DNA of 64,000 bases from Mucilaginibacter celer (GCF_003576455.2 NZ_CP032869.1:3224001-3288000); one strand, 5' to 3'; numbered from the stretch's first letter, positions 52,602 to 62,601 are shown. Notes: generated by a model not told the origin, from the sequence alone. Numbers and translations: made by a program.

Positions 52602-55600
52602 TTAGAAACCAAAGTTTAAGTTAACACCATAGCGACGTGATGTTGAGCTTTGCAGATCGCTGCTCAAGCCCTTAACACCCTGTGTACCAAGAGTTGACAG
52701 GTTAAACCCTGAAGCATACTGATCAAGATCAATGTCTTTACGTGCGGCAAAGTATAACAGGTTACGGCCTACCAGGGTAATTGAAGCCCTGCGGATAAAT
52801 GATTTACCCAGGAATTTTTGAGGGATGGTGTAACCAATAGTTACCTCGCGCAGTTTTGCATAAGTACGGCTGATCAAAAAGGCCTCGTCAATATTTTGGT
52901 TAAATAAACCGTTTGAAGCATAGTTTTGTACAGTGGTTGGCACTGTGTTTGGAGCAAAAGTTAACTCGTTAAGGTTTGAAATAACACCGTTTGCATATTT
53001 TGGAGTACCGGAAGCGATAACCACACCCGGGCCAACATACGAACCTAAGCCGTTGTTACCAACTTTACCGGTAGAAACTAATGAGTTCCAATCGGCTAAA
53101 CGGGCTGCACCGTAGGCACCCTGTACGGTTTCGATAGCTGTACCGGCGTTCATCATACGTGAGTAAACCTCATCATAGATTTTACCGCCTACGCGGCCAT
53201 CAAACTGGAAGCTTAAAGAAAATGCTTTGTAGCTGAATTTGTTATTGATACCGAAGCTAAAGTCTGGGTTTAAGTGACCTAAGTATTGCAGGTTATCAAT
53301 ACCTGATTGAGATGGCAATGGAATACCGGCAGAGTTATTAATGATCTGTCCATCTGGCGAACGCAGGAATTTGATACCATAATAACCATCTAAACGGTCG
53401 CCGATTTTGTACACGTGGTTATTAATCGGAATACTTTTCTCATCACCGTAAATATCCTTAAGGGTTTCTTTAAAGGTAGAGTAGTTAACAAGTATATTCC
53501 ATGAGAAACCGTTAGGGTTACGTATTACCGCTCCATCTAATGATAGCTCGAAACCTTTTTTCAGCGAAGTAACCGCATTTTCGGTGTGCGCATAATAAAG
53601 GGTTGAAGAAGGTATACCTAACGGGAATATCGACGGACCGTTAACTGTTCTGAAATAGGTACCGGCAAAACTTAAACGATTATTAAAGAATTTAACATCA
53701 AGGCCGCCTTCATAAGATCCTACGTCAAATGGATTAACTTTAGGATTAGCAAGCGTATTTGAAATTGCGATGGAAGAAGTACCATTGTAGTATGTACCAG
53801 ATGATAAACCTAACTGGTTAGCATATGATGGACCATCATATGATGAATATAATTCTGTACCGTAGCCCAACAATCCCGAGTTAACCGTTTTGGTAAAGTT
53901 TGTTGAAGCAGCATAAGCTGAGGGAATGGTTGAGCTGGTTAAAGCGCCCTTAACATCCGCCCATGATGCGCGTACTTTTAAGAATGAGATAACCTCAGGA
54001 AATTTAACATAGTCGCTGATTACCGAGCTAAGTGCTACCGATGGGTAGAAAAATGTGTTATTACCTGAAGGCAGCGTAGATGTTTTATCTACACGGCCGG
54101 TAGTGCTGAGGGTAAAATAGTTTTTATAACCGATATCAACCGAGTAATAAGCACTGTAAACCTGCATATTGGCGTTATAGGCATAAACCCTTGCGGCTGA
54201 GTTTTTAGAGTTATTTAAGCTGTAAGCCGCGTTATCAAGCTGGCTTCCGTTTGATTGCAACCAGTTGGTCGAGCTCCAGTCTGATACATATTTATACGAG
54301 CGTGAGTTTGCACCTGCTAATGCACTGATGTTAAAATCCTTAATGGTTTTGTTATATGATAACAAAACATCGGTATTATTCTCAATCAGGTTACGGTGAT
54401 CCTGGCGGAAATCACCGGTATAAGTGGCATCCCAGGTTTTAAACGGCGAACCGCTTGGAGCAAGGTACGAGTTCAATACAGTTGAAGATGGCACTTTTTC
54501 GGTACGTAACTGATCCCAGGTAGTAACCTGCGAACGCACAGCCAGATTCAAATCTTTATTGAAGCTATAAGTTAATTTTAAATAACCGTAAACATCGGTT
54601 TTGTAGTGACCACGCAGCCATTCGTTGGCAACAAAGTAAGGGTTGTTTTCACGACCGTACTCTGCATAGTATTGTGTAACACCCGGTTTACCAAGCGGAT
54701 TACCGGCAGGAGCTTTATAATAATCCTCCATATCGCGTACATCCCAGCTGGCCGAACCATATACTTTAAACATGTATGGATAGCTGTTTGGGCCGTAACC
54801 GGCATCAGGAATATTTTTGCTGTACTGAGTATTGAAGTTTAAGTTACCATCAACACGTAATTTATTGCTGATTTTGTAACCGAGGCTCAGGTTAAGGTTA
54901 TCGGCATTTAAACCTGTGTTAGGGCCTGTACCTTTTTGGTAGTTGTGCGCGTAAGATGCACGAAGGTCATAAAGCTCGCCAGATGCACCGATGGCAAGGT
55001 TGGTGTTGCTTAATAAACCTGTTTCGATAAAGTTTTCGTAGTTATTTTTACCCCTTGCCAACCATGGTGAAGTACCACGGATGCCGGTTACCGGATCGAT
55101 AGGGCTATCATACTGCCTTACCGGCTGACCATCAAATTTAGGACCCCAGATGTTGGCACGGAACGAACCGCTACCTGCGGTGGCAGCTGTACTGTACAAA
55201 CCAGATCCGTAATCATAAGCGTAAGCTGTACCATAACCGTAATCAGTTTGGTTTTTAGGAACGGCAACCAAACCTTTTTCAAGCATAGTGCTTGAGTTCA
55301 GATCGATAGAGAAACCTCTTTTATCTTTGGTACCGCGTTTGGTAGTGATCAGGATAGCACCGTTTTGGCCTCTGAAACCGTAAAGGGCCGCAGCGTTAGG
55401 GCCTTTTAATACGGTATATGTTTCAACGTCGTCGGCACTAATGTTAAAGGTATCAGAGTTGATCGGCACACCGTCAACCACAAAAAGAAGATCGGTGCTA
55501 CCACGTAAAACCAATTGCGGGCGGCCTAATAACTCGGCAGAAACGCCTACGTTTAAGCCGGCAACCTTACCAACCAATGAGTTGATAGCATTTGGCTCAC

Positions 55601-56018
55601 GGGCTTTGGTTAACTCCTCGCCTTTTACATCCTGTGATGAGTAACCTATGCGGCGAACTTCCTTTTTAACACCCAAAGCCGTTACAACAACTTCGGTTAA
55701 TGATTTCGAATCAGATTTCATTTGGATTGAAAGGTAGGTTTCTGTTCCGATGGTTACTTCCTGTGAAGCATAACCAACAAAGTTGAAGGTTAAAACATCT
55801 CCTTTGGTAGCCGCAATTGTAAAGCGGCCTTCAATACCGGTTACAGTACCGGTGTTTGTACCTTTAATCCGTACACTCACGCCGGGAAGCGGCTGATTGG
55901 CATCATCTAAAATGATACCTCTGATCGTTAAGCTTTGCGCCTGCAGGTTACTGTAAGTAAACAAGCAAACCACAAAAAGCAGCAACAACCGTGAAATTTT
56001 AAGTAAATTTTGTTTCAT
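52602..56018 (-). CDS. SusC/RagA-family TonB-linked outer membrane receptor
   Basis: 1138 aa from the ATG at 56018 (MKQNLLKISRLLLLFVVCLF; cleavage after LQAQ). A carboxypeptidase-like DUF (about 30-105: GIILDDANQPLPGVSVRIKGT) precedes the plug domain with TEVVVTALGVKKE and VLKGPNAAALYGFRGQNGAILITTKRG. The 22-strand barrel ends in GVNLNFGF. It imports a substrate handed over by the adjacent SusD. The operon ends in a phosphatase, not a glycosidase, which suggests a phosphorylated ligand. A TACATTTG -7 box is found upstream. Confidence 0.94.
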   Translation of the reverse strand: MKQNLLKISRLLLLFVVCLFTYSNLQAQSLTIRGIILDDANQPLPGVSVRIKGTNTGTVTGIEGRFTIAATKGDVLTFNFVGYASQEVTIGTETYLSIQMKSDSKSLTEVVVTALGVKKEVRRIGYSSQDVKGEELTKAREPNAINSLVGKVAGLNVGVSAELLGRPQLVLRGSTDLLFVVDGVPINSDTFNISADDVETYTVLKGPNAAALYGFRGQNGAILITTKRGTKDKRGFSIDLNSSTMLEKGLVAVPKNQTDYGYGTAYAYDYGSGLYSTAATAGSGSFRANIWGPKFDGQPVRQYDSPIDPVTGIRGTSPWLARGKNNYENFIETGLLSNTNLAIGASGELYDLRASYAHNYQKGTGPNTGLNADNLNLSLGYKISNKLRVDGNLNFNTQYSKNIPDAGYGPNSYPYMFKVYGSASWDVRDMEDYYKAPAGNPLGKPGVTQYYAEYGRENNPYFVANEWLRGHYKTDVYGYLKLTYSFNKDLNLAVRSQVTTWDQLRTEKVPSSTVLNSYLAPSGSPFKTWDATYTGDFRQDHRNLIENNTDVLLSYNKTIKDFNISALAGANSRSYKYVSDWSSTNWLQSNGSQLDNAAYSLNNSKNSAARVYAYNANMQVYSAYYSVDIGYKNYFTLSTTGRVDKTSTLPSGNNTFFYPSVALSSVISDYVKFPEVISFLKVRASWADVKGALTSSTIPSAYAASTNFTKTVNSGLLGYGTELYSSYDGPSYANQLGLSSGTYYNGTSSIAISNTLANPKVNPFDVGSYEGGLDVKFFNNRLSFAGTYFRTVNGPSIFPLGIPSSTLYYAHTENAVTSLKKGFELSLDGAVIRNPNGFSWNILVNYSTFKETLKDIYGDEKSIPINNHVYKIGDRLDGYYGIKFLRSPDGQIINNSAGIPLPSQSGIDNLQYLGHLNPDFSFGINNKFSYKAFSLSFQFDGRVGGKIYDEVYSRMMNAGTAIETVQGAYGAARLADWNSLVSTGKVGNNGLGSYVGPGVVIASGTPKYANGVISNLNELTFAPNTVPTTVQNYASNGLFNQNIDEAFLISRTYAKLREVTIGYTIPQKFLGKSFIRRASITLVGRNLLYFAARKDIDLDQYASGFNLSTLGTQGVKGLSSDLQSSTSRRYGVNLNFGF

Positions 56019-56106
56019 TGCAATACAGTTAGTTTGCAACAAAACTACCGGCGCTGTATTAAGGCAGGATTTTCATATTAATAAGATAGGAATAAGGAAT
56101 TATAAA

Positions 56107-56135
56107 CAAATGTATTTTAAAGCCTCATTTTATCA
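56107..56135 (-). promoter_or_regulatory. Candidate promoter of the susC operon
   Basis: On the minus strand TACATTTG (56107-56114) exactly matches the Bacteroidota -7 consensus TAnnTTTG, 89 bp before the susC start. The -33 region is weak (AAATGA-like, no TTTG). Confidence 0.5.
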
Positions 56136-56222
56136 TTTAATGTTAAATATTTCTTAATTCTTTTAACATTGATACAATTTGGCACACCGAAGCCATAACT
56201 CACTCTAAACCAATCTAAAACC

Positions 56223-56263
56223 AAAAGAGCCGAAAAATCGTTTTATCAATTTCCGGCTCTTTT
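56223..56263. terminator. Terminator after the kinase-BamA gene
   Basis: AAAAGAGCCG and CGGCTCTTTT form a 10-bp perfect stem around a 21-nt loop, with T-runs on both strands. It lies 36 bp after the 857-aa gene's stop. Confidence 0.75.
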
Positions 56264-56298
56264 TCGTTATGCTTTATATGCGCTTTCGCATAGATTAA

Positions 56299-58872
56299 TT
56301 ACAGCCTGAAATTAAGCGATATGTAAGGATACCAGCCCTCGCTGGAGTGACCTGCAAGCAACTGTAATACCGTTAAGCTGGCCGGCGCAAAATATAAGCC
56401 GCCGCCGGTGCCTGTATGCCATTTATCCGAGTGCTCATCTTCTATCCAAACACGGCCGGCATCATAAAAGCCTACAAGCCCCAGCTCGCCGGGTAAAATG
56501 TAGCTGGCTATATCAACCAGCTTAACTCTGCCCTGCAAATTGTTAAACACCATGTGCTTGCCTGCAAAGCGGTTTTGTAAGTAGCCGAGTAAATTACCTT
56601 GTCCACCTAAAAACATCGATTGATAAAAAGCAGGCTTGCCAAAACTTACGCCGCCGCCTACCCTGTCTGACAGCACAATGGCACCGCCCGGGGTAAGGCT
56701 TTGGTAATAAGTAAACTCGGGTTTGATCTGCACAAACGATTTTGAATAATCATTAAGTCCGGTATAGCCCTGAGCTGTTACCGTAAAATAGAAACCTTTT
56801 TTTGGCAGGATATTATTATCGCGCTGATTGGTTGTGTAATTGATAAGCGCGCCAAGGTGTGCTTTGTTCTTACCAACGGTTAAACTATCGTACGAATTGA
56901 TGAGTGATGATTGGTTGATAAACCGTCCGGCATTATCATTCAAATCGAGGTGATAAAACTGGAATGAGGGGCCCACGCTGATATCACTGTTTTTACCGGT
57001 ATGCCAGCGGATAGCAGGGTCGAACTGGTAAATATCATACCGGGTGCGGTAATAAGTACGGTAGCCCGGAAATTTGTTCAACGTGCTGGTGTTACCAAGA
57101 CCAAAAAAGTTCACCGTATTATCGGGCGATTGAATATTGGCCTGCATGGTAAAATCAGCCTTACCAAAGGCATCAATCCACTCACCTTTATAATTGATCC
57201 TAAACGCGTCGGTAGCAAACGAGTGGGTGATCATTACCTGCTGCACGGTTGAATAAGGGAGCTTACGGAAACCATCATGACCGGTATATTTAAAACCCAG
57301 GCCTAATAAAAAGCCATCATCCTTATTTAAGGCCGCTGTAGCAAGCGGCATCCATACATTATATAGGTTGGTAGGTAAAAACTGAGTATTTGAGGTATCG
57401 TTTGATAAATGTTTGCTTAACCGGCCCGCATTACCTGTAAATGTGATACTATCCTGCCGACCGTAAAACTGCACCCGGCGTGATGCCTGTTTAACATCAA
57501 CTGTTTTGTTGCCTATACTATCTATCAGCCTCAATTTTATTGATGAATTAGCGGTATTGATCTGCACTTTATCATCGCCGGCCGAGGTATATAACCTGAT
57601 CTCCTTAGTGATATCAGGAGTATAAATCATATCCATTAACTGATCTTTGGTATCGTCATCTTTGTTAAGCTTTGATACAGTGATGCGGGTTGCGTTATTC
57701 GGGGCATCGGTAATAGTGATCAGTTCGCTTTTATCGGTTGTGCGGATATCAACTATGCGGTTGATAAATTTATAGTATTCGGTCATTGCCGCGGGAATAT
57801 TATCGCGACGCTTTTTTAATATGGCCAGTAATTCGGCATGCCTTAAATTATACGATTCTTTGGGTAAGCGTTTTAAACCGGCTTCCAACACTTCGTCGGT
57901 CTCGGCTTTTACAAACTCATTCACTACCTTCATGTACTCGTCATAGCTAAGATGCGCGTCGGGGTACTCCTTCATGAAGCGGGTTTTAAAAAGAGAAAAT
58001 TTTACCCGCGGGATCTCCGGGCTGAAATCTTCGAGCAAAGGGTCTATCCACGGTAAAGCCGCAATGGAGGGGAATACACCCTGGGTTACGTGAAACACCT
58101 GGTCTCGGTCGCGCGGAACGGCGGTATAGGTTTTGCCTTTGCCCTTTTTGTCGTCGGCCCAGCGCCATTGGTCTTCGTGGCGGTCCCAGTCGCCCATCAG
58201 CAAATCAAGCAGGCGGGCGCGTAAAAACTCCTTTCCGTCCAGCCGGTTATCATTGGTTTTTAATAACTGATCCTGCATTTTAAATGAATTATCCGAATGA
58301 CCGATGGGCTCCCGCTCTTCTATCAGGCAAACCAGGCCGACAAAGGTTTTGCTGTACTGGCCCAGGGCCGGGTCGGCAGCTACAACACCAATTACGGGGT
58401 TAGCATGCGGTACCTGTGCCGCCTCGGCCAATGGCGGTACAATTAAGGCCGAATATGGATGCTGGCCGCTAAACTCATCTCCTACCCAATCAACCGCGAA
58501 GGTGCCCTGCAGGTTTGGCGGCAACAGCTTATCCGGTACCTTTTCTACGCTGCGCAATACCCACTCCCTGCCACTTTTGTCTTCCAGCCTCAGCGATTTG
58601 GATTCCAGACCGCCGCCTTCCTTTACGGGGGTCAGGCCTCCGTTGACCTCCGATAATTTAATTACCGGCAGTTTAACTTTCATGGCCCAATCTTTACGAT
58701 AGTTTTCGCCAAACAACCAGCGGTGTATGCCGCTCACATCATTATAAGATGCATGAACACTTACAACGGTACTATCAGGAAATTTTTGCCAGGCCGAGTG
58801 CGCTATGGCCTGCCCATGCGCATAAAAAGCGGAGGCTACAAATAGTGAGGAGGCAAGTAATTTTTTTATCAT
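56299..58872 (-). CDS. Fused kinase-like (HipA/Fam20C-fold signature) and BamA-type outer membrane protein
   Basis: 857 aa with a signal peptide (ends AHGQ). The N-terminal region (about 60-400) has kinase-like landmarks: WVLRSVEKVP (possible ATP lysine), LIEERE, then DLLMGDWDRHEDQWRW (D230-R231-H232, Q235) and TAVPRDRDQVF (D255/D257). These resemble the DRHxxN catalytic and D-type metal motifs of HipA, PI-kinase and Fam20C folds. The C-terminal half (about 520-857) is a 16-strand-type surface antigen barrel ending SLNFRL, with GGQGNLLGYLQNRFAG. The kinase part would face the periplasm. No activity is demonstrated; the fold link is inferred from motifs. Confidence 0.75.
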   Translation of the reverse strand: MIKKLLASSLFVASAFYAHGQAIAHSAWQKFPDSTVVSVHASYNDVSGIHRWLFGENYRKDWAMKVKLPVIKLSEVNGGLTPVKEGGGLESKSLRLEDKSGREWVLRSVEKVPDKLLPPNLQGTFAVDWVGDEFSGQHPYSALIVPPLAEAAQVPHANPVIGVVAADPALGQYSKTFVGLVCLIEEREPIGHSDNSFKMQDQLLKTNDNRLDGKEFLRARLLDLLMGDWDRHEDQWRWADDKKGKGKTYTAVPRDRDQVFHVTQGVFPSIAALPWIDPLLEDFSPEIPRVKFSLFKTRFMKEYPDAHLSYDEYMKVVNEFVKAETDEVLEAGLKRLPKESYNLRHAELLAILKKRRDNIPAAMTEYYKFINRIVDIRTTDKSELITITDAPNNATRITVSKLNKDDDTKDQLMDMIYTPDITKEIRLYTSAGDDKVQINTANSSIKLRLIDSIGNKTVDVKQASRRVQFYGRQDSITFTGNAGRLSKHLSNDTSNTQFLPTNLYNVWMPLATAALNKDDGFLLGLGFKYTGHDGFRKLPYSTVQQVMITHSFATDAFRINYKGEWIDAFGKADFTMQANIQSPDNTVNFFGLGNTSTLNKFPGYRTYYRTRYDIYQFDPAIRWHTGKNSDISVGPSFQFYHLDLNDNAGRFINQSSLINSYDSLTVGKNKAHLGALINYTTNQRDNNILPKKGFYFTVTAQGYTGLNDYSKSFVQIKPEFTYYQSLTPGGAIVLSDRVGGGVSFGKPAFYQSMFLGGQGNLLGYLQNRFAGKHMVFNNLQGRVKLVDIASYILPGELGLVGFYDAGRVWIEDEHSDKWHTGTGGGLYFAPASLTVLQLLAGHSSEGWYPYISLNFRL

Positions 58873-58984
58873 GGGTATACGTATTAAGATATAGGAGCTT
58901 TAAAAATACAGAAAAACCAAAGCAACTCGCGCACCAAAACCATAAAACACTTATTTTCAATAATTTAAACAAAAATCACAAGAA

Positions 58985-59012
58985 ATTAAATAACGATATA
59001 TCGTTATTTAAT
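58985..59012. promoter_or_regulatory. Perfect 28-bp palindrome
   Basis: ATTAAATAACGATA followed by its exact complement. It lies between the kinase-BamA gene (minus) and a small membrane-protein gene (plus), in a 252-bp divergent gap. It shares the core ACGATATATCGT with 40884-40895 and is a candidate operator. Confidence 0.6.
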
Positions 59013-59124
59013 CCTATTATAATATAATTATCGGAGGTTGGGTGCAGCAACCGGCGGTTTTACGGCTGCCGGTAACCGGATATTTTCATAGTTTTAATGA
59101 TATTTAATTCTTCTGATTAAAAAA

Positions 59125-59424
59125 ATGGCAGCCAACACCAAATCACCACATATATTAAATGCGGCATCCAATTTATTGGGACTTTGTTTTGTAGTGCTTA
59201 CCTCATTAAAGTTTCTGAAACTATCCGAGCGCACCTATATTGACGAAACTGTTACCATCGCCCTTGTATTTTTTATGCTGAGCTGCATTTTATCCTTCTT
59301 ATCAATCCGCGGCAACATCAAACCGGGAGGCAAACTGGAAACCACGGCCGATTACCTGTTTCTGGGTGGGATGATAGTGCTTTTTATTACCGCAATCCTC
59401 ATCCTGTTTAACGTAATAGCCTGA
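59125..59424 (+). CDS. Small three-TM membrane protein
   Basis: 99 aa with about three hydrophobic helices (NLLGLCFVVLTSLKFL, TIALVFFMLSCILSFLSI, YLFLGGMIVLFITAILILFNVI). No known motif was found. An 8-bp inverted repeat (59416-59423/59440-59447) overlaps its stop, a weak terminator candidate before the convergent dps gene. It stands alone. Confidence 0.7.
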   Translation: MAANTKSPHILNAASNLLGLCFVVLTSLKFLKLSERTYIDETVTIALVFFMLSCILSFLSIRGNIKPGGKLETTADYLFLGGMIVLFITAILILFNVIA

Positions 59425-59477
59425 CAGGAATTTACCCGCCAGGCTATCACCAATACTAAAATGTAATGTTTTTTTGC

Positions 59478-59951
59478 TTACCTTAAATGTGATCTCAGCA
59501 TCCAGGCCATTTTTTCGTGGGTTTCCATCAAACCGGTAATGTAATCGCTTGTGCCGGCATCATGCAGATCGTTTGCAAAATAGTTGATGTTTTCGCGCAG
59601 GCGGATGATCAGGCTTTCATGATCGTTAAGCAGTTCGCGGATAAAGCCATCGCCGTCGTTTTTTTCGTGCAGTTGCTCTGAAAGATGAGTTAATTGCAGG
59701 AAACTTTTCAGCGTTGCCGGGGCGTAGTGGCCTAATGAACGGATTCGCTCGGCCACGCTATCCATAATCTCGTCAAGCTTATTATACTGCGATTCGAAAA
59801 ACAAATGCTTGCTGTGAAAATCCGGGCCTTCAATATTCCAGTGCGCGTTGCGGGTTTTTGTATATAATACAAACTCGTCGGCCAGTACGCCGTTTAACGC
59901 ATGGGCAACTTTAGCCAGATTTTCGGGGGTGATACCAATTTTAGGTTCCAT
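59478..59951 (-). CDS. dps: Dps-family ferritin-like DNA-protection protein
   Basis: 157 aa. The ferroxidase residues can be placed by the conserved spacing: H37 (NAHWNIEG), H49 (FHSKHLFFE), E53, D64 and E68 (DEIMDSVAERIRSLG). NLAKVAHALNGVLADEFVLYTKTRNAHW is the usual first helix, and the helix-rich remainder fits a 12-mer Dps. It oxidises Fe(II) with H2O2 and protects DNA. It is a single gene with its own leader. Confidence 0.93.
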   Translation of the reverse strand: MEPKIGITPENLAKVAHALNGVLADEFVLYTKTRNAHWNIEGPDFHSKHLFFESQYNKLDEIMDSVAERIRSLGHYAPATLKSFLQLTHLSEQLHEKNDGDGFIRELLNDHESLIIRLRENINYFANDLHDAGTSDYITGLMETHEKMAWMLRSHLR

Positions 59952-60680
59952 GTTTTTATGTTTTACAGATTGATTGTTCTATGTTGATTTAAGCGGGTAC
60001 CAATATCGGCACTACACTAATCGGCGATAAAAGTAAAAAGCATATCCTGTAAAAAAAATAACATTTATCACTTATACTTATTAATGACAAAAGCACCTTA
60101 AATCTTCCCATTCTAAATTAACTATTCCGGGATTTAGGTAACAAAGAAGCATTGAGGCGTTAATAACAATTGGCTTTTTCAACCTCAACAGCCCGGTCAA
60201 TACGTTTTACCGGGCAACAGGTAATTTTCAAAACACAGCTAAATCAGCCATATATATAATATATTTATTTCTACATATCCTTAGTGTTAAATCACCAAAT
60301 AACACCCTATCCACTCAAGCCATTACTGTTTGATTGTTAACATCATGCGCTGTTTGTTAATAAATAATTTCCTCCCGATACCCGCTTAATAATTTGATAA
60401 CCATAAGTTCTCATTATCTAAAAATAGCGCCCCTACTTTTATCAAATTATAAGTTTTTTACATATGCGGACTTGATTATGGTACGTCATTAATATATCCG
60501 GGTAAAGAATTTGTAAAGACAGTACGCCCTAAAGCTTTTAATGTTGATATGAAATTCATTCAAACTGGTATCATAAACGCAACTGCCGATGCAGACTTCT
60601 TACGGGCGTCGAACTACAGAATTTGTTCAAAATCAGCCTGTACCTTACCACTCACAAATAAAGCTAATTGAAATAAAAGG
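59952..60680. other. 729-bp intergenic region upstream of the polysaccharide genes
   Basis: AT-rich and without a supported ORF or RNA gene. One hairpin is visible: GCCCGGT (60191-60197) with ACCGGGC (60209-60215), an 11-nt loop and no T-run. It probably holds divergent promoters for dps and the surface-sugar operon and may contain a leader involved in antitermination, but I see no defined motif. Confidence 0.4.
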
Positions 60681-61748
60681 ATGAAGAAAATATTGTTCAT
60701 TACCGGTTCAATTAACCAAACCACGCAAATGCACCAGATAGCCAATGAGCTGCCTGAATTTGATTGCTGGTTTAGCCAGTTGTTTACAGATAACGCCCCT
60801 CTTAATTATATACTAAATAATACAAAGCTTTTTAACGGCACTGTATTATCAAACAAATTCAGAATCATTTCTGAAGAATATTTAAATAATCACGGCCTTC
60901 AGATTGATTTTGCCGCCCGCAAAAACCAGTACGACCTGGTGGTGTTCTGCACCGATCTCATCGTACCGCAGCGGATGCGCAAAACCAAAACTATCTGGGT
61001 TCAGGAGGGTATGATTGACCGTTATACACCGTGGAGCCACATTGTGCGCAATTTAAAATTGCCTCCTACCTTATGCGGCAACACTTCGCTTAACGGCTCA
61101 TCAAATCGTTGTGATATTTATTGCGCCGCGTCTGAAGGTTATCGCCAGTATTTTGCAGGTAAAGGAACACCTAAAAGCAAGATTGTAGTGGCTGGTATGC
61201 CTAATTATGACAACCTGGCACAACATGTAAACAACGATTTTCCGCACCATGGCTATGTTATGGTAGCCACTACCGATATGCGCGAAACCTTCCGTTTTGA
61301 AAACAGGATAGCTTTTATTAAAAAAGCGGTGGCTATTGCCAATGGCCGTCCCTTGCTATTCAAGTTGCACCCTAACGAAAATGCCGAACGCGCCGAAAAG
61401 GAAATTAAAGCTAATACCCCTGCCGGTACGCTTGTTTATGCCAAAGGCAACACCAACCACATGATAGCCAACAGTGTTGAGCTTATCACTCAATATTCAA
61501 CCGTGGTATATACAGGCATAGCGTTGGGCAAAAAAGTACACTCATTATTTGATGTTGATGAGTTGAAAAGACTTACACCGGTACAAAACGGAGGAACATC
61601 AGCTAAAAACATAGCTGCTTTATGCCGTGATTATATTAACTACAACGGTGCTGCTGAAAACTACGATCCTATTATGGCTTTGGCACAGCACCAGGCCCGC
61701 GAAGAAGCAAACCTGCAATTGAAACCCGAGTTAGTTGAAACCTGGTAA
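60681..61748 (+). CDS. Glycosyltransferase-like (GT-B / CDP-glycerol-transferase-like) protein
   Basis: 355 aa, soluble. The N-terminal ILFITGSINQTTQMHQIANEL is a nucleotide-sugar-fold opening. KSKIVVAGMPNYDNL, PLLFKLHPNENAERAEKEI and ELITQYSTVVYTGIALGKKVHSLF match the C-terminal domain of polysaccharide-type GT-B or TagF-like enzymes (LHPxE and STV/SS-type sites). The partner substrate is unknown. It starts a plus-strand cluster with SpsF-like and transketolase-like genes, supporting surface polysaccharide or glycan synthesis. The next gene begins 9 bp downstream. Confidence 0.7.
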   Translation: MKKILFITGSINQTTQMHQIANELPEFDCWFSQLFTDNAPLNYILNNTKLFNGTVLSNKFRIISEEYLNNHGLQIDFAARKNQYDLVVFCTDLIVPQRMRKTKTIWVQEGMIDRYTPWSHIVRNLKLPPTLCGNTSLNGSSNRCDIYCAASEGYRQYFAGKGTPKSKIVVAGMPNYDNLAQHVNNDFPHHGYVMVATTDMRETFRFENRIAFIKKAVAIANGRPLLFKLHPNENAERAEKEIKANTPAGTLVYAKGNTNHMIANSVELITQYSTVVYTGIALGKKVHSLFDVDELKRLTPVQNGGTSAKNIAALCRDYINYNGAAENYDPIMALAQHQAREEANLQLKPELVETW

Positions 61749-61757
61749 TATTTTACC

Positions 61758-62585
61758 ATGAAAGATAAGATACTGATTGTTATACAGGCCCGCATGGCCT
61801 CAAGCCGCTTGCCAGGCAAGGTAATGCTGCCCATATTGGGTAAAAGCTTGCTTGCGCGGATGATTGAACGCCTGCAGATGATAAAACATAAGGCACAACT
61901 GGTGGTAGCAACATCCGAAACGGCTGATGACGATATTATTGAAACCGAGGCGAATGCTATCGGCATTCCCTGTTTTCGTGGCAGCCTAAACAACCTGCTC
62001 GACAGGCATTACCAGGCAGCTAAACTATATAACGCGGACGTTGTATTAAAAATCCCTTCAGATTGCCCGCTGATTGATCCGAAAATCATCGACGAAGTGC
62101 TTGATTATTTTTTCGCCAACCGAGGTCAATTCGATTTTGTGAGCAACCTGCATCCTGCGACCTACCCCGATGGTAACGATGTGGAGATTATGACTATAGA
62201 GTGTCTTACCAACGCCTGGGAAAATGCAACACGTCCTTTAGAACTGGAGCATACCACCCCTTACATCTGGGAGAATCCGGAATTATTCAGCATAGGAAAT
62301 TTCGCCTGGCCAACGGGTTTGGATTATTCCATGTCGCACAGGTTCACTATCGATTACGCTGAGGACTATTATTTTATCGAAAGGATCTTCAGGGAGCTTT
62401 ACCCGGAAAACAACGCCTTTTCCTGCCGGGAGATTCTCGATCTGTTGGAGCAAAAACCAGAGATCTATAACATCAACGCCCAATACGCCGGTGTAAACTG
62501 GTATCGGCATCATATCGATGAACTGAAAACAGTATCAGCCGATAAAACAAGGCAGGCACCTACAACAACTATACAAGAGCAATAA
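61758..62585 (+). CDS. SpsF-like cytidylyltransferase / glycosyltransferase family protein
   Basis: 275 aa. ILIVIQARMASSRLPGKVMLPI is the nucleotide-binding motif of the SpsF/acylneuraminate cytidylyltransferase (CMP-KDO synthetase-like) family. KIPSDCPLIDPKII carries the DCPL metal-binding site and YSMSHRFTIDYAEDYYFIERIF a further conserved block. It would activate a sugar acid or related sugar with CTP. In the same operon as a glycosyltransferase-like gene and a split transketolase. It ends 16 bp before the next GTG start. Confidence 0.85.
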   Translation: MKDKILIVIQARMASSRLPGKVMLPILGKSLLARMIERLQMIKHKAQLVVATSETADDDIIETEANAIGIPCFRGSLNNLLDRHYQAAKLYNADVVLKIPSDCPLIDPKIIDEVLDYFFANRGQFDFVSNLHPATYPDGNDVEIMTIECLTNAWENATRPLELEHTTPYIWENPELFSIGNFAWPTGLDYSMSHRFTIDYAEDYYFIERIFRELYPENNAFSCREILDLLEQKPEIYNINAQYAGVNWYRHHIDELKTVSADKTRQAPTTTIQEQ

Positions 62586-62601
62586 AAAAGAAGAATATAG
62601 C

